This document shows, piece after piece, positions 24,464-32,469 of a stretch of 42,984 nt of DNA. Made by a program: the position numbers and the translations under genes. Positions within the stretch are counted from its first letter, which is position 1. Each line of letters starts with the position of its first letter. Source of the DNA: JAKFFN01 sp964444305 (GTDB lineage Bacteria; Sumerlaeota; Sumerlaeia; Sumerlaeales; Sumerlaeaceae); the NCBI GenBank assembly GCA_964444305.1, contig CAYUGQ010000007.1, positions 1-42,984 of the forward strand, read 5' to 3'. The notes under the pieces were generated by a model. The model ran no database searches. It was not told the DNA's origin and saw only the letters and a list, made by a program, of their open reading frames with translations.

Positions 24464-25671
24464 CCACTCCAGCAGAGGCGTTGACATTAATAGAGCAAAA
24501 CCTGCGAGCGCTTAAACCCGAAATTGTCTCCCTGATCGATGCAGCCGGACGCTACCTGGCATCAGATATTGAAGCACCCGTACACCTGCCTTTGTTTGAT
24601 AACTCAGCCATGGATGGCTATGCCGTCGTTTCCAGTGATGTTGCCGAGGCTTCCGAGGACAATCCCGTTACGTTAAAAGTCGGTGGAGTTGTCGCTGCAG
24701 GCGACGTGCCCGCAGGTGCCGTTACGACTGGGCAGGCCATGCAGATATTTACCGGAGCCAAAGTAATGCCCGGCGCCGATGCAGTAATCCCTCAAGAAGA
24801 TGTGTTCCGCTCAGAATCCGGTGATACAATAATCATTGAGCGGCCGGCGGCAGTAGGCGCCCATATCCGTCGCGCCGGGGAAGAAGTGCAGAAAGGCGAT
24901 ATCATTCTGCGAGATGGCGACTGTCTTACTCCAGCCGCCATCGGCTTGCTGGCCTGCCTTGGCATTGACAAAGTTTCAGTGCGGCCAAGGCCCCGCGTAG
25001 GATGTATTATCACAGGCTCTGAACTCTGCCCGCCAGGCAGCCCGCTCCGCGAAGGAATGATTTACAATTCGAATTCTTCAATGCTCGTGGCGGCCGTCAT
25101 GCAAACAGGGGCTCCGGTGGTATTTGATCGAGAATCGTCCGACGATCTTGCTGCGTTATCCTCCGTCTTGCAACAGGCATTGTCCGTCAGCGATGTGGTG
25201 TTGCTCACTGGCGGCGTATCAGTAGGCCAGTTCGATTACGTCCGTGCAGCGGCAGCCAAATCAGGCGTCGACGAAGTTTTCTGGCGCATCGCTCAAAAGC
25301 CTGGAAAGCCAATCTACTTTGGAGCCACGCCAGACAGATCAAAAATTGTCTTCGGACTTCCCGGGAATCCGGCATCGGTTCTTACCTGTTTTTACGAGTA
25401 CGTTACTCCAGCTCTGCGCCAGTTAATGGGAGCAAAGAACAGCCGAGCAGTAACACTAACCGCAAGCCTGGATGCTCCGTTTTCTAAGCGTGGATCGCTC
25501 ACGCAGTTCCTCAAGGGACACATCAACGAAGACGGTACGGTATCTATTCTGGAGCACCAGGGTTCTCACATGCTATCCAGCTATGCCCAGGCAAACTGCC
25601 TGGTGGTGATTCCCGCGGAGGAAAATCATTTGCAAGAAGGAGCAAAGGTGCAAGTGCACCTGATACCATGA
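24460..25671 (+). CDS. moeA: Molybdopterin molybdenumtransferase MoeA
   Basis: 403 residues. The family signature PLFDNSAMDGYA is at about 44-55. TGAKVMPGADAVIPQED and LLTGGVSVGQFDYV follow, and the C-terminal domain IV is present. MoeA inserts molybdate into adenylated molybdopterin. It starts with TTG at 24460, overlapping the previous stop by 4 bases (TTGA), with GGAGG 9 bases upstream. It is coupled to moaD by another 4-base overlap. Confidence 0.96.
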   Translation: MTTPAEALTLIEQNLRALKPEIVSLIDAAGRYLASDIEAPVHLPLFDNSAMDGYAVVSSDVAEASEDNPVTLKVGGVVAAGDVPAGAVTTGQAMQIFTGAKVMPGADAVIPQEDVFRSESGDTIIIERPAAVGAHIRRAGEEVQKGDIILRDGDCLTPAAIGLLACLGIDKVSVRPRPRVGCIITGSELCPPGSPLREGMIYNSNSSMLVAAVMQTGAPVVFDRESSDDLAALSSVLQQALSVSDVVLLTGGVSVGQFDYVRAAAAKSGVDEVFWRIAQKPGKPIYFGATPDRSKIVFGLPGNPASVLTCFYEYVTPALRQLMGAKNSRAVTLTASLDAPFSKRGSLTQFLKGHINEDGTVSILEHQGSHMLSSYAQANCLVVIPAEENHLQEGAKVQVHLIP

Positions 25672-25895
25672 TGGAAATTCAGGTCCTCTATTTTGCTGCC
25701 TTGCGCGAGGCCAAGAATCAGTCAAAGGCGCAAGTGCGGTGCAACGCCGATGAAACAGCAAAAGACATAGCCCAGCGCCTGGTCGGCCGTACGGACTGCC
25801 TGGTCTACGCCGTAAATGACGAAGTCGTCAGCAGTGACTACCGCCTGAAAGACGGCGACACGCTGGCACTCATTCCGCCCATGGCGGGCGGATAA
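25668..25895 (+). CDS. moaD: Molybdopterin synthase sulfur carrier subunit MoaD
   Basis: 75 residues with a ubiquitin-like beta-grasp fold and the C-terminal PPMAGG whose last glycine becomes the thiocarboxylate. It overlaps the moeA stop (ATGA) and abuts moaE by one base (TAATG), so synthase subunits D and E are made together. Two consecutive Met codons allow a start at 25668 or 25671. No MoeB-type activating enzyme is seen in this window. Confidence 0.93.
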   Translation: MMEIQVLYFAALREAKNQSKAQVRCNADETAKDIAQRLVGRTDCLVYAVNDEVVSSDYRLKDGDTLALIPPMAGG

Positions 25896-26332
25896 TGGAT
25901 TCTCTGCTTTCCAAAATAGTGGACGGACCCATCGATGGCGCTGAAGCGATAACTTTCGTAAATGATCCATCATGCGGAGCCGCGGCTTCGTTTCATGGAA
26001 TGATCCGCAACCAGAACAAAGGTCGCAAAGTTATCAGTCTGTTTTATGAAGCCTATGAAGCTTTGTTTCACAAAGTGAATCAGCAGCTTTTTGGCGAAGT
26101 GCAGTCGCAGTGGGACGTTCGGCAGATGGCCGTAATCCAGCGCATTGGGCTGTTATCAGTCGGAGACGCCGGTATCATTATTGCTGTCAGCAGTCCACAC
26201 CGACGCGATGCTCTCGAAGCGGTTGACTTTCTCATCGAAGAGTTCAAAAAGCGATCTCCAGTATGGAAAAAAGAAACCACCGTAGAGGGTGAGGAGTGGA
26301 TTAACTGGCCCTTGGAACATCAGTCCGCATAG
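25895..26332 (+). CDS. moaE: Molybdopterin synthase catalytic subunit MoaE
   Basis: 145 residues. Conserved features are ASFHGMIRNQNKGRKV, SPHRRDALEAVDFLIEEFKK and the catalytic lysine region SPVWKKE (about Lys125/126). MoaE transfers two sulfurs from MoaD to cPMP, giving molybdopterin. It ends the tight Moco row; 74 bases separate it from the next gene. Confidence 0.96.
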   Translation: MDSLLSKIVDGPIDGAEAITFVNDPSCGAAASFHGMIRNQNKGRKVISLFYEAYEALFHKVNQQLFGEVQSQWDVRQMAVIQRIGLLSVGDAGIIIAVSSPHRRDALEAVDFLIEEFKKRSPVWKKETTVEGEEWINWPLEHQSA

Positions 26333-26406
26333 CCGAACCTTCAGGCGAGCACAGTACATTGCCGAAAATGCGCGACATAAAGACAAAATAAGCAACGGGA
26401 GTTGGC

Positions 26407-26763
26407 ATGGATACGAAACTTTTTCACCTGATAGCAAATCTCGAAGACGAAGTAAAGGTGCCTGAGGACGGGATTGTCAGCAGGACAATCTATCAAGACG
26501 ACTCAATCAAGGCGGTAGCGTTTGGATTTGCTCCGGGACAAGAGCTTTCCGAACACACCGCTTCAATGCCTGCGATCATGCATTTTGTCAGCGGTCATGC
26601 TGACATTACAGTGGCAGACTCCTCCAGCGAAGCAACGCCCGGCACTTGGGTTGCCATGCAACCAAATATCCCACACAGCGTTGTCGCCCGCGAAAATACA
26701 ATCATGCTGCTGCTCCTTATTAAGTGCGGTAAAGTGACTGGTGGAATGGGGATGGGACATTGA
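26407..26763 (+). CDS. Small cupin-domain protein
   Basis: 118 residues forming a single cupin barrel. The first motif is GFAPGQELSEHTASMPAIMHFVSG, with His54-type and Glu ligands partly kept. The second is GTWVAMQPNIPHSVVA. The end is Met/Gly-rich (GGMGMGH). It may bind a metal. GGGAG precedes the ATG. It lies between moaE and the nitrate-type genes, and its stop overlaps the next start by 4 bases, so it is part of the module. A sensor or accessory role is guessed from position only. Confidence 0.8.
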   Translation: MDTKLFHLIANLEDEVKVPEDGIVSRTIYQDDSIKAVAFGFAPGQELSEHTASMPAIMHFVSGHADITVADSSSEATPGTWVAMQPNIPHSVVARENTIMLLLLIKCGKVTGGMGMGH

Positions 26764-27122
26764 AAATCCGAATCAAAAGTCACAGCATAAGATTTCGCCT
26801 GGACCCGGACGACCTCCAGGAGTTTTTGAATGACGGTTACCTGACCGTTAACACCCACATTCCGACTCCCGGCGGAGAACCAATGGTGTTTTCTTCCCGC
26901 GTAACCCGTGGCCGGGACGAGGAGGAGTCTCGCTTAACGGCAGAACCATTCGGCTTTACATTGATCCTTTCGCCGGCCGATTGCGACCGACTCGCTTCGA
27001 CCGACGAAGGCATTTATATTCGTCGCGAATGGACCAACGATGAAGGCCGTGAAATCCGCTTTCTGGCGTATATCGAAAAAGACAAGACGCGCAGAACTTC
27101 GCGGGCTGAGGAACAGGATTAA
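26760..27122 (+). CDS. Small cytoplasmic protein, resembles DUF7009-type proteins
   Basis: 120 residues starting with TTG at 26760 (TTGA overlap with the cupin). The N-terminus MKIRIKSHSIRFRLDPDDLQ resembles small proteins annotated as DUF7009. That match is from memory and would need a profile search. It has no membrane helix, signal or Cys pair; there is one Cys in SPADCDRL. The end is charged. It is placed directly before the cytochrome b gene (4 bases). Function is unknown; its tight linkage suggests assembly or regulation of the reductase. Confidence 0.68.
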   Translation: MKIRIKSHSIRFRLDPDDLQEFLNDGYLTVNTHIPTPGGEPMVFSSRVTRGRDEEESRLTAEPFGFTLILSPADCDRLASTDEGIYIRREWTNDEGREIRFLAYIEKDKTRRTSRAEEQD

Positions 27123-27125
27123 CTT

Positions 27126-28331
27126 ATGGATATGATGAAGCGACTGTTAAACCAGCTTTACTGGCCCGGCGTATGGTGGGGTCTCGCCGCCACCGTAATT
27201 CTCGCGATAATGATCGTCGTCGGAAGCCGTAATCTGGCAGATTTTGACGCAGCTTTAGTGGGATACACTTTCGCCTGCCTCTTCACACTCTTCGGCGTGG
27301 TATACCGCTATGTTGTCTGGTTAAGCAAACCTCCCACCCGTCGTTATTGGATCAGGGGCTGGCAGTTGCTCTTTGCCCCATCACTTTGGAGACTCGGGGA
27401 GCGCGCAAAGCTACTCGCTAATGGTTTGTGGCACAAAATCATTTGGCAGTCTTTCATTATTCCCCGCGGTAAAAACCGCTGGGTTGGCCATATGTTGCTG
27501 GCATGGGGATGTTTCCTCGGTTTTGCCATCACGTTTCCCTTGGTTTTTGGTTGGATACATTTCCGCCAGGAGCAGATCTATCCCGAGCAGCTCTACCGCG
27601 TCATGGTCTTCGGTTTCCCCACGATCAATATTAAGCTGACCGGCATATTCAGTTGGACTATCTTCCATGGGCTGGTAATCAGCTCCGTCCTTGTAATGGC
27701 GGGCGTCATGGTCCTCATGTGGCGGAGAATGTTCGACTTGGGTGCCGTCGCCGTGGAGCGCTTCGCGCGAGACCTTCTCCCCCTGATTATGCTGTTTGGA
27801 ATTGCCGCCAGCGGCCTGTTGCTGTGGATCAGTTATGAGTGGTTCAACGGCCAGTTTTACAACGCACTCGCGACGTTCCACGCCATCACAGTCATCGCCT
27901 TCCTCGTCTATCTGCCCTTCGGAAAACTGTTTCATATCTTTCAGCGTCCAGCATCCCTCGGCGTGCAGTTTTACCGCGCAGTAGGGGAGATGTCTGATCC
28001 CGCCGTATGTCCCGTTACAAAAGAACCATTCGCTTCGCAAATGCAGACAAATGATCTGCGGCATGTCCTTCCTGAGCTGGGCTTTAATTACGAACCAACT
28101 CCCGGCGGCGCACCGACCGGACCACCCACCGGCGCTCAGACAGATGCCGACCTCCATTCCGAAGTCACCATGCCCAACGATGTCACCACCGCTCATCAAT
28201 CTACGCCCCGTCCTGACGCGAAATCAGGTCAGACTGATCGCATTCCCGCCTGGAATGAGATCTCACCCACCGGTCGACGCATGTTAATCGGACGGGCCCA
28301 CAACGCAGTACGGCGCGGAAAATTTAATTAA
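27126..28331 (+). CDS. NarI-like membrane cytochrome b subunit
   Basis: 401 residues with about six membrane helices (about 13-34, 45-66, 119-143, 174-199, 215-237, 247-268) and a soluble tail of about 130 residues. In the last helix His252 and His270 are exactly 18 residues apart, in a context (FHAIT ... PFGKLFHIF) like NarI His187/His205, a heme-b pair. His122 and His181 in other helices could hold a second heme. The tail contains an isolated CPVTKEP and Pro/Gly-rich linker. It should oxidise quinol and pass electrons to the iron-sulfur subunits. It precedes the molybdenum subunit by 15 bases. Confidence 0.82.
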   Translation: MDMMKRLLNQLYWPGVWWGLAATVILAIMIVVGSRNLADFDAALVGYTFACLFTLFGVVYRYVVWLSKPPTRRYWIRGWQLLFAPSLWRLGERAKLLANGLWHKIIWQSFIIPRGKNRWVGHMLLAWGCFLGFAITFPLVFGWIHFRQEQIYPEQLYRVMVFGFPTINIKLTGIFSWTIFHGLVISSVLVMAGVMVLMWRRMFDLGAVAVERFARDLLPLIMLFGIAASGLLLWISYEWFNGQFYNALATFHAITVIAFLVYLPFGKLFHIFQRPASLGVQFYRAVGEMSDPAVCPVTKEPFASQMQTNDLRHVLPELGFNYEPTPGGAPTGPPTGAQTDADLHSEVTMPNDVTTAHQSTPRPDAKSGQTDRIPAWNEISPTGRRMLIGRAHNAVRRGKFN

Positions 28332-28346
28332 GGGGGATAGTATAAA

Positions 28347-30611
28347 ATGGCACTTCTAACAAAAAAAGATACTCGGGATTATATCCCCGATTACGGACCC
28401 CACATTTCGGATTCGCCAGTCTCAGGCTGGAATGACAAACCCATTCCCGAGAAACTGGTAGAAACCCACTGCTGCTTCTGCGGAATGCAATGCGGGATCA
28501 AGCTGGCCGTAGCCGATAATAAAGTTGTAGGTTTCGAGCCGTGGGACGAGTTTCCCTTTAACGAAGGCCGCCTCTGCCCCAAAGGCGTAAAACGCTACAT
28601 GCAGACGCATCACCCTGACCGCCTGCAGGACCCCCTCATTCGCACTGACAACGGTTTCCGAAAAGCCACGTGGGATGAAGCCCTCGATTACATCGTCGAC
28701 AAGATTAAAGACATCCGCGCCCGCAAAGGTTATGATGCCATCGGGATGATGAGCGGTGTTTCTCTCTCCAACGAGAAATCCTATCTCGTAGGCAAATTCG
28801 CACGCCTGGGCCTGCAGACGCGCCAGCTTGATTACAATGGCCGATTCTGCATGGTATCAGCCGGCGCCGGAAATAAAAAAGCTTTCGGCATTGATCGCGT
28901 AGGTAACAGTTGGGCTGACATTCCCGAAGCTGAAGTTCTCTTCGTTACCGGTTCAAACGTAAGCGAGTGCTTCCCCACGCTAATGTATTATCTCTGGCGA
29001 GCCCGCGACCGCGGCGCCAAGATGATCGTGGTTGATCCGCGCGAGACCTCCATGGCCCGCACAGCCGAATATCACCTGGCCCTGCGCCCCGGCACAGACA
29101 CCGCTCTTTATCAGGCCATTCTCCACGAACTCATCCGGAATGACTGGGTCGATCACGACTTCGTAGCCAATAACTGTAAAGGGTGGGATGAACTTAAAGA
29201 GTCTGTTCAGAACTGCACACCGGAATGGGCTGGCGAGATTTGCGGACTGGATCCGCAGCAAATTCGCGAAGTAGCTGAGCTATGGGGCAAAGCGAAAACT
29301 AGCTTTTTGATGCACGCTCGCGGCATCGAACAGCAGAGCAAAGGAACCGATAACGTCCTTGGCTGCATTAACCTTGTTCTGGCCACAGGCCGCATTGGAC
29401 GCAAAGGATGCGGCTATGGCACCATCACCGGCCAGGGCAACGGCCAGGGTGGCCGCGAGCACGGACACAAGTGCGATCAGCTTCCCGGCAATCGTGATAT
29501 AGAAAATCCTGAACATCGCGCACACATCTGCAAGGTCTGGGGAATTACAGACGACGAGCTACCTCATAAAGGCGTGACCGCCGTCGAAATGTTCGAGCAG
29601 GCCCACCGTGGCGAACTCGGTGCGCTCATTAATATCTGCTGCAACCCCATGGTCAGTCACCCCGACACAAACTTCCTTCGCGAGTCCCTTGAACGCCTCG
29701 AACTCCTCGTCGTCATCGATTTCTTCATGAGCGAAACTGCCCGCTATGCAGATGTCGTACTGCCAGGATCGCTTCATGAAGAAGAAGAAGGAACATCAAC
29801 CTCAGCCGAAGGCCGCGTAATTAGAATTCGTGCCGCCACTGACCCCCCCGGTAACGCCAAACGCGACACTTGGATTCTTTTGGAAATCGCCCGGCGCCTT
29901 GGTCGAGGTCAGTATTTTCAGTATGAGAACAACGAAGAAATTTTCAACGAACTTCGCCGCGCCAGTGCAGGCGGAACAGCGGACTATTCCGGCATAACCT
30001 GGGAGCGCGTCGAACGGGAGTATGGTGTTTTCTGGCCCTGCCCTTCTGAAGATCACCCCGGAACGCCCCGTCTGTTTGAAGATCACAAAAGTTACCACCC
30101 CGACGGAAAATTTCACTGTCATATCACCCCCCATCGTCCCAGCGCAGAAGTTCCAGACGATGAGTATCCGATTTATTATACAACCGGACGTAGCGTGTTT
30201 CATTACCTCAGCGGCACCCAGACGCGACGCATCAAGTTCCTCGTCGACAAATGTCCTGGACCGGTCTGCGAGATGCATCCGAAGCTTGCAGAGGCTCTGG
30301 GGCTCAAAGATCGGCAGGTCGTTACCGTGGAATCTCGACGCGGTAAACTGTCCGTCCCTTTGCAGATCGTCGACACTATCCGCGTCGATACCGTCTTCGT
30401 CCCCTACCACTGGCCTGAGCGCCTCGCGGCCAACCAAATCACTCTGCGAGCCCTCGATCCCGTTAGCAAGATGCCGGAATTTAAAGTCGCGGCATGCCGT
30501 GTGCGAGCGGCAACACCAGATGAAGTCCAGCAGCTTCGCCTTGATTACGGAGACCTTCGTCTGCCGGCGGAGCACAGCGATAATGACAAACCGGGAGCAA
30601 ATTTGCCATGA
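28347..30611 (+). CDS. Molybdopterin oxidoreductase, Nas/Nap-like nitrate reductase catalytic subunit
   Basis: 754 residues. An N-terminal [4Fe-4S] site has Cys42, Cys45, Cys49 and Cys77, followed by the conserved Lys79. Cys168 in YNGRFCMVSAGAG is the expected molybdenum ligand, as in Nap/Nas enzymes. GTITGQGNGQGGREHG and HKCDQLPGNR match the nitrate reductase active-site region of assimilatory Nas and Nap. The C-terminal molybdopterin dinucleotide-binding domain (about 620-740) is complete. There is no twin-arginine or other signal, so the protein should be cytoplasmic. GGGGGA precedes the ATG. The transporter and Moco genes beside it make nitrate the likeliest substrate, but other oxyanions are possible. 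Confidence 0.92.
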   Translation: MALLTKKDTRDYIPDYGPHISDSPVSGWNDKPIPEKLVETHCCFCGMQCGIKLAVADNKVVGFEPWDEFPFNEGRLCPKGVKRYMQTHHPDRLQDPLIRTDNGFRKATWDEALDYIVDKIKDIRARKGYDAIGMMSGVSLSNEKSYLVGKFARLGLQTRQLDYNGRFCMVSAGAGNKKAFGIDRVGNSWADIPEAEVLFVTGSNVSECFPTLMYYLWRARDRGAKMIVVDPRETSMARTAEYHLALRPGTDTALYQAILHELIRNDWVDHDFVANNCKGWDELKESVQNCTPEWAGEICGLDPQQIREVAELWGKAKTSFLMHARGIEQQSKGTDNVLGCINLVLATGRIGRKGCGYGTITGQGNGQGGREHGHKCDQLPGNRDIENPEHRAHICKVWGITDDELPHKGVTAVEMFEQAHRGELGALINICCNPMVSHPDTNFLRESLERLELLVVIDFFMSETARYADVVLPGSLHEEEEGTSTSAEGRVIRIRAATDPPGNAKRDTWILLEIARRLGRGQYFQYENNEEIFNELRRASAGGTADYSGITWERVEREYGVFWPCPSEDHPGTPRLFEDHKSYHPDGKFHCHITPHRPSAEVPDDEYPIYYTTGRSVFHYLSGTQTRRIKFLVDKCPGPVCEMHPKLAEALGLKDRQVVTVESRRGKLSVPLQIVDTIRVDTVFVPYHWPERLAANQITLRALDPVSKMPEFKVAACRVRAATPDEVQQLRLDYGDLRLPAEHSDNDKPGANLP

Positions 30612-31444
30612 CCCTTCAAATTCAGGATATGTTTATCGACTTCCAGCGCTGTATCGGGTGCATGGCATGCGTTGCCGCCTGTTCCGAATGCCACACTCAC
30701 CGCGGTCGCCCCATGATCCATGTGGACGAAACCAACCCCGGTCAAAGCGCCCAGACCGTGCCCATGATTTGCATGCACTGCAAAGTTCCCACCTGCGCCA
30801 TGAGTTGCCCCGCCGATGCCATTAAAATGGACGAGCAAGGTGTGGTCCATTCCTCCCTTAAGCCCCGTTGCATCGCTTGCCGCAACTGCGAACTTACCTG
30901 CCCTTTCGGTGTCCCGATCATTCAGGAAGATCTGCAGCAGATGCAAAAGTGCGATTTGTGCTACGACCGCACCAGCGCCGGAAAACGCCCCATGTGTTCC
31001 ACCGTATGCCCCACCGGGGCAATTGCGTACGGCAACGTTGAAGACATCAAACGCCGCCGCCCCCAATCCAAACCCCTTAACCGCTGGCGTTTTGGAAACC
31101 AAGTGGTTGAAACCCGCGTATATGTGATGGTTCCCCACGATGTGGAAGAGATGGTCGTTGATTGGCCGGACATGCTTGCCGGTGCCCAAGGGCCCATTGA
31201 TCTGGCCGTCAAGCTCCGTGACCGCTTTATCGAAATGGGCAAGCTCCCCCCTGAGGTACCAACCGAAAAAACCACTTTCGAAGCCGACAACGTCCGCCTC
31301 GAAAACCAGTCGATCAATACGGCCAGCATCGGACGCGAAGCTCAAGCCGCCCACGCCGATGCCGTCGATGAATCAGACCCCACAATGCAGCTTCCTGCAA
31401 ACCTTCAAACTCAACAGAACAACGCGGAGGCCGAGTACCTATGA
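30608..31444 (+). CDS. Four-cluster [4Fe-4S] ferredoxin subunit (NrfC/DmsB-like)
   Basis: 278 residues with sixteen cysteines in four groups: 15/18/21/25, 55/58/63/67, 88/91/94/98 and 115/118/130/134. This is the typical electron-wire subunit of molybdenum oxidoreductases. No signal peptide is present. From about residue 165 a C-terminal extension follows without further Cys groups. The start overlaps the catalytic subunit stop by 4 bases, which suggests stoichiometric production. It most likely links the cytochrome b or Rieske centre to the catalytic subunit. Confidence 0.94.
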   Translation: MTLQIQDMFIDFQRCIGCMACVAACSECHTHRGRPMIHVDETNPGQSAQTVPMICMHCKVPTCAMSCPADAIKMDEQGVVHSSLKPRCIACRNCELTCPFGVPIIQEDLQQMQKCDLCYDRTSAGKRPMCSTVCPTGAIAYGNVEDIKRRRPQSKPLNRWRFGNQVVETRVYVMVPHDVEEMVVDWPDMLAGAQGPIDLAVKLRDRFIEMGKLPPEVPTEKTTFEADNVRLENQSINTASIGREAQAAHADAVDESDPTMQLPANLQTQQNNAEAEYL

Positions 31445-31989
31445 GCAACTCCCATGATCCTAAAGTCGATCCTCCAAAGTGGCGCGAGGATTTTCCCTTT
31501 GAGCACGAGGGCGACGATTTCATCACACGCCGTGATTTTACCCGATTCCTCTGCGTCGTTTCGGCGGGGCTAACGACTGGAAACGGATGGATTCTCTGGA
31601 AATCCCGCAACCATAAGGCTCATAACCCACCCACCGTTGAGGTATGCAAAACCTCAGACCTGGAGCCGGGGAAGTGGATGGTCTTTAATTATCCCGACGA
31701 CATCACTCCCGCCATGCTGATACGCCGGTTAAATGGTGACTGGATCGCGTATCTCCAGAAATGCACCCATTTGGCCTGTCCCGTTGCCTATGAACCGAAC
31801 CGCGACGATAGCGGAGAAGCCCTGACCTGTCATTGCCATAATGGCCTGTTTGATATCAACACCGGGGAAGGGGTCGCCGGCCCGCCGCGGGAACTGCGCC
31901 CATTACCGCGCCTGGTAGTGGAGATCGATGGTGACCGGGTGCTTATAACCGGGTTCGATTACACGCAGAAAGGAACCCGTTACACATGA
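31441..31989 (+). CDS. Membrane-anchored Rieske [2Fe-2S] protein
   Basis: 182 residues. A twin-arginine-like motif TRRDFTRFL (Arg30-Arg31) precedes one hydrophobic segment (about 33-53). The Rieske ligands are Cys108, His110, Cys130 and His133. Cys113 and Cys132 are placed like the disulfide pair of bc1/b6f Rieske proteins (CTHLAC ... CHCH). This indicates a high-potential, disulfide-stabilised cluster, not a dioxygenase type. The domain is expected on the outer face of the membrane. The ATG overlaps the ferredoxin gene by 4 bases and the next gene by 4 bases. Confidence 0.92.
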   Translation: MSNSHDPKVDPPKWREDFPFEHEGDDFITRRDFTRFLCVVSAGLTTGNGWILWKSRNHKAHNPPTVEVCKTSDLEPGKWMVFNYPDDITPAMLIRRLNGDWIAYLQKCTHLACPVAYEPNRDDSGEALTCHCHNGLFDINTGEGVAGPPRELRPLPRLVVEIDGDRVLITGFDYTQKGTRYT

Positions 31990-32420
31990 ACAGGGAACGC
32001 AAAATTCCAGGCACTAACAAATCGCTGACACCACCCCCCGTAGCTCATGTGCCCAATCCGGGTTTCCCGTTGCGGCGGGGTGTTGGGGCTACTGGTACCG
32101 CCATTCTTATGTTTGTTGCCATGTTCTGCATTTTTCAGTACTGGCTGCTGACCTCCACCCTGGAGGCCTATCATGCTGGCGATGACTCCCTTCCCTTTGG
32201 AGCTTTCCTGGCATCGCTGGGTTGTTTTGTCCTGGCTGCCGCACTAACTATCGTGGGCGAAGTTGCGTTGATTAAACAACAGGACTTCCTGCGAAGCAGT
32301 CTTCCTCAGCGGGCTGTCAAAGGCGCGGATGATTATTCCGACACCATTGAAACCCTTCGCGCCGAAGACCGCAACCCATACAAAGGTCAAACCGCCGCCG
32401 GCGGGGGCGATGCTGGTTAA
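31986..32420 (+). CDS. Small two-helix membrane protein of the reductase operon
   Basis: 144 residues with two membrane helices at about 33-56 and 71-94. The N-terminus is Pro-rich and the C-terminus charged with Gly-rich end. A single His sits in the short outer loop (AYHAGDD). I do not recognise the family. The 4-base overlap with the Rieske gene implies it belongs to the complex, as a small structural subunit or assembly factor. It has no heme-binding CXXCH. Confidence 0.8.
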   Translation: MNRERKIPGTNKSLTPPPVAHVPNPGFPLRRGVGATGTAILMFVAMFCIFQYWLLTSTLEAYHAGDDSLPFGAFLASLGCFVLAAALTIVGEVALIKQQDFLRSSLPQRAVKGADDYSDTIETLRAEDRNPYKGQTAAGGGDAG

Positions 32421-32469
32421 ATTTTACATCAACTCATCACGGTTTTTAAGCTAAACGACTAGGGGTATC

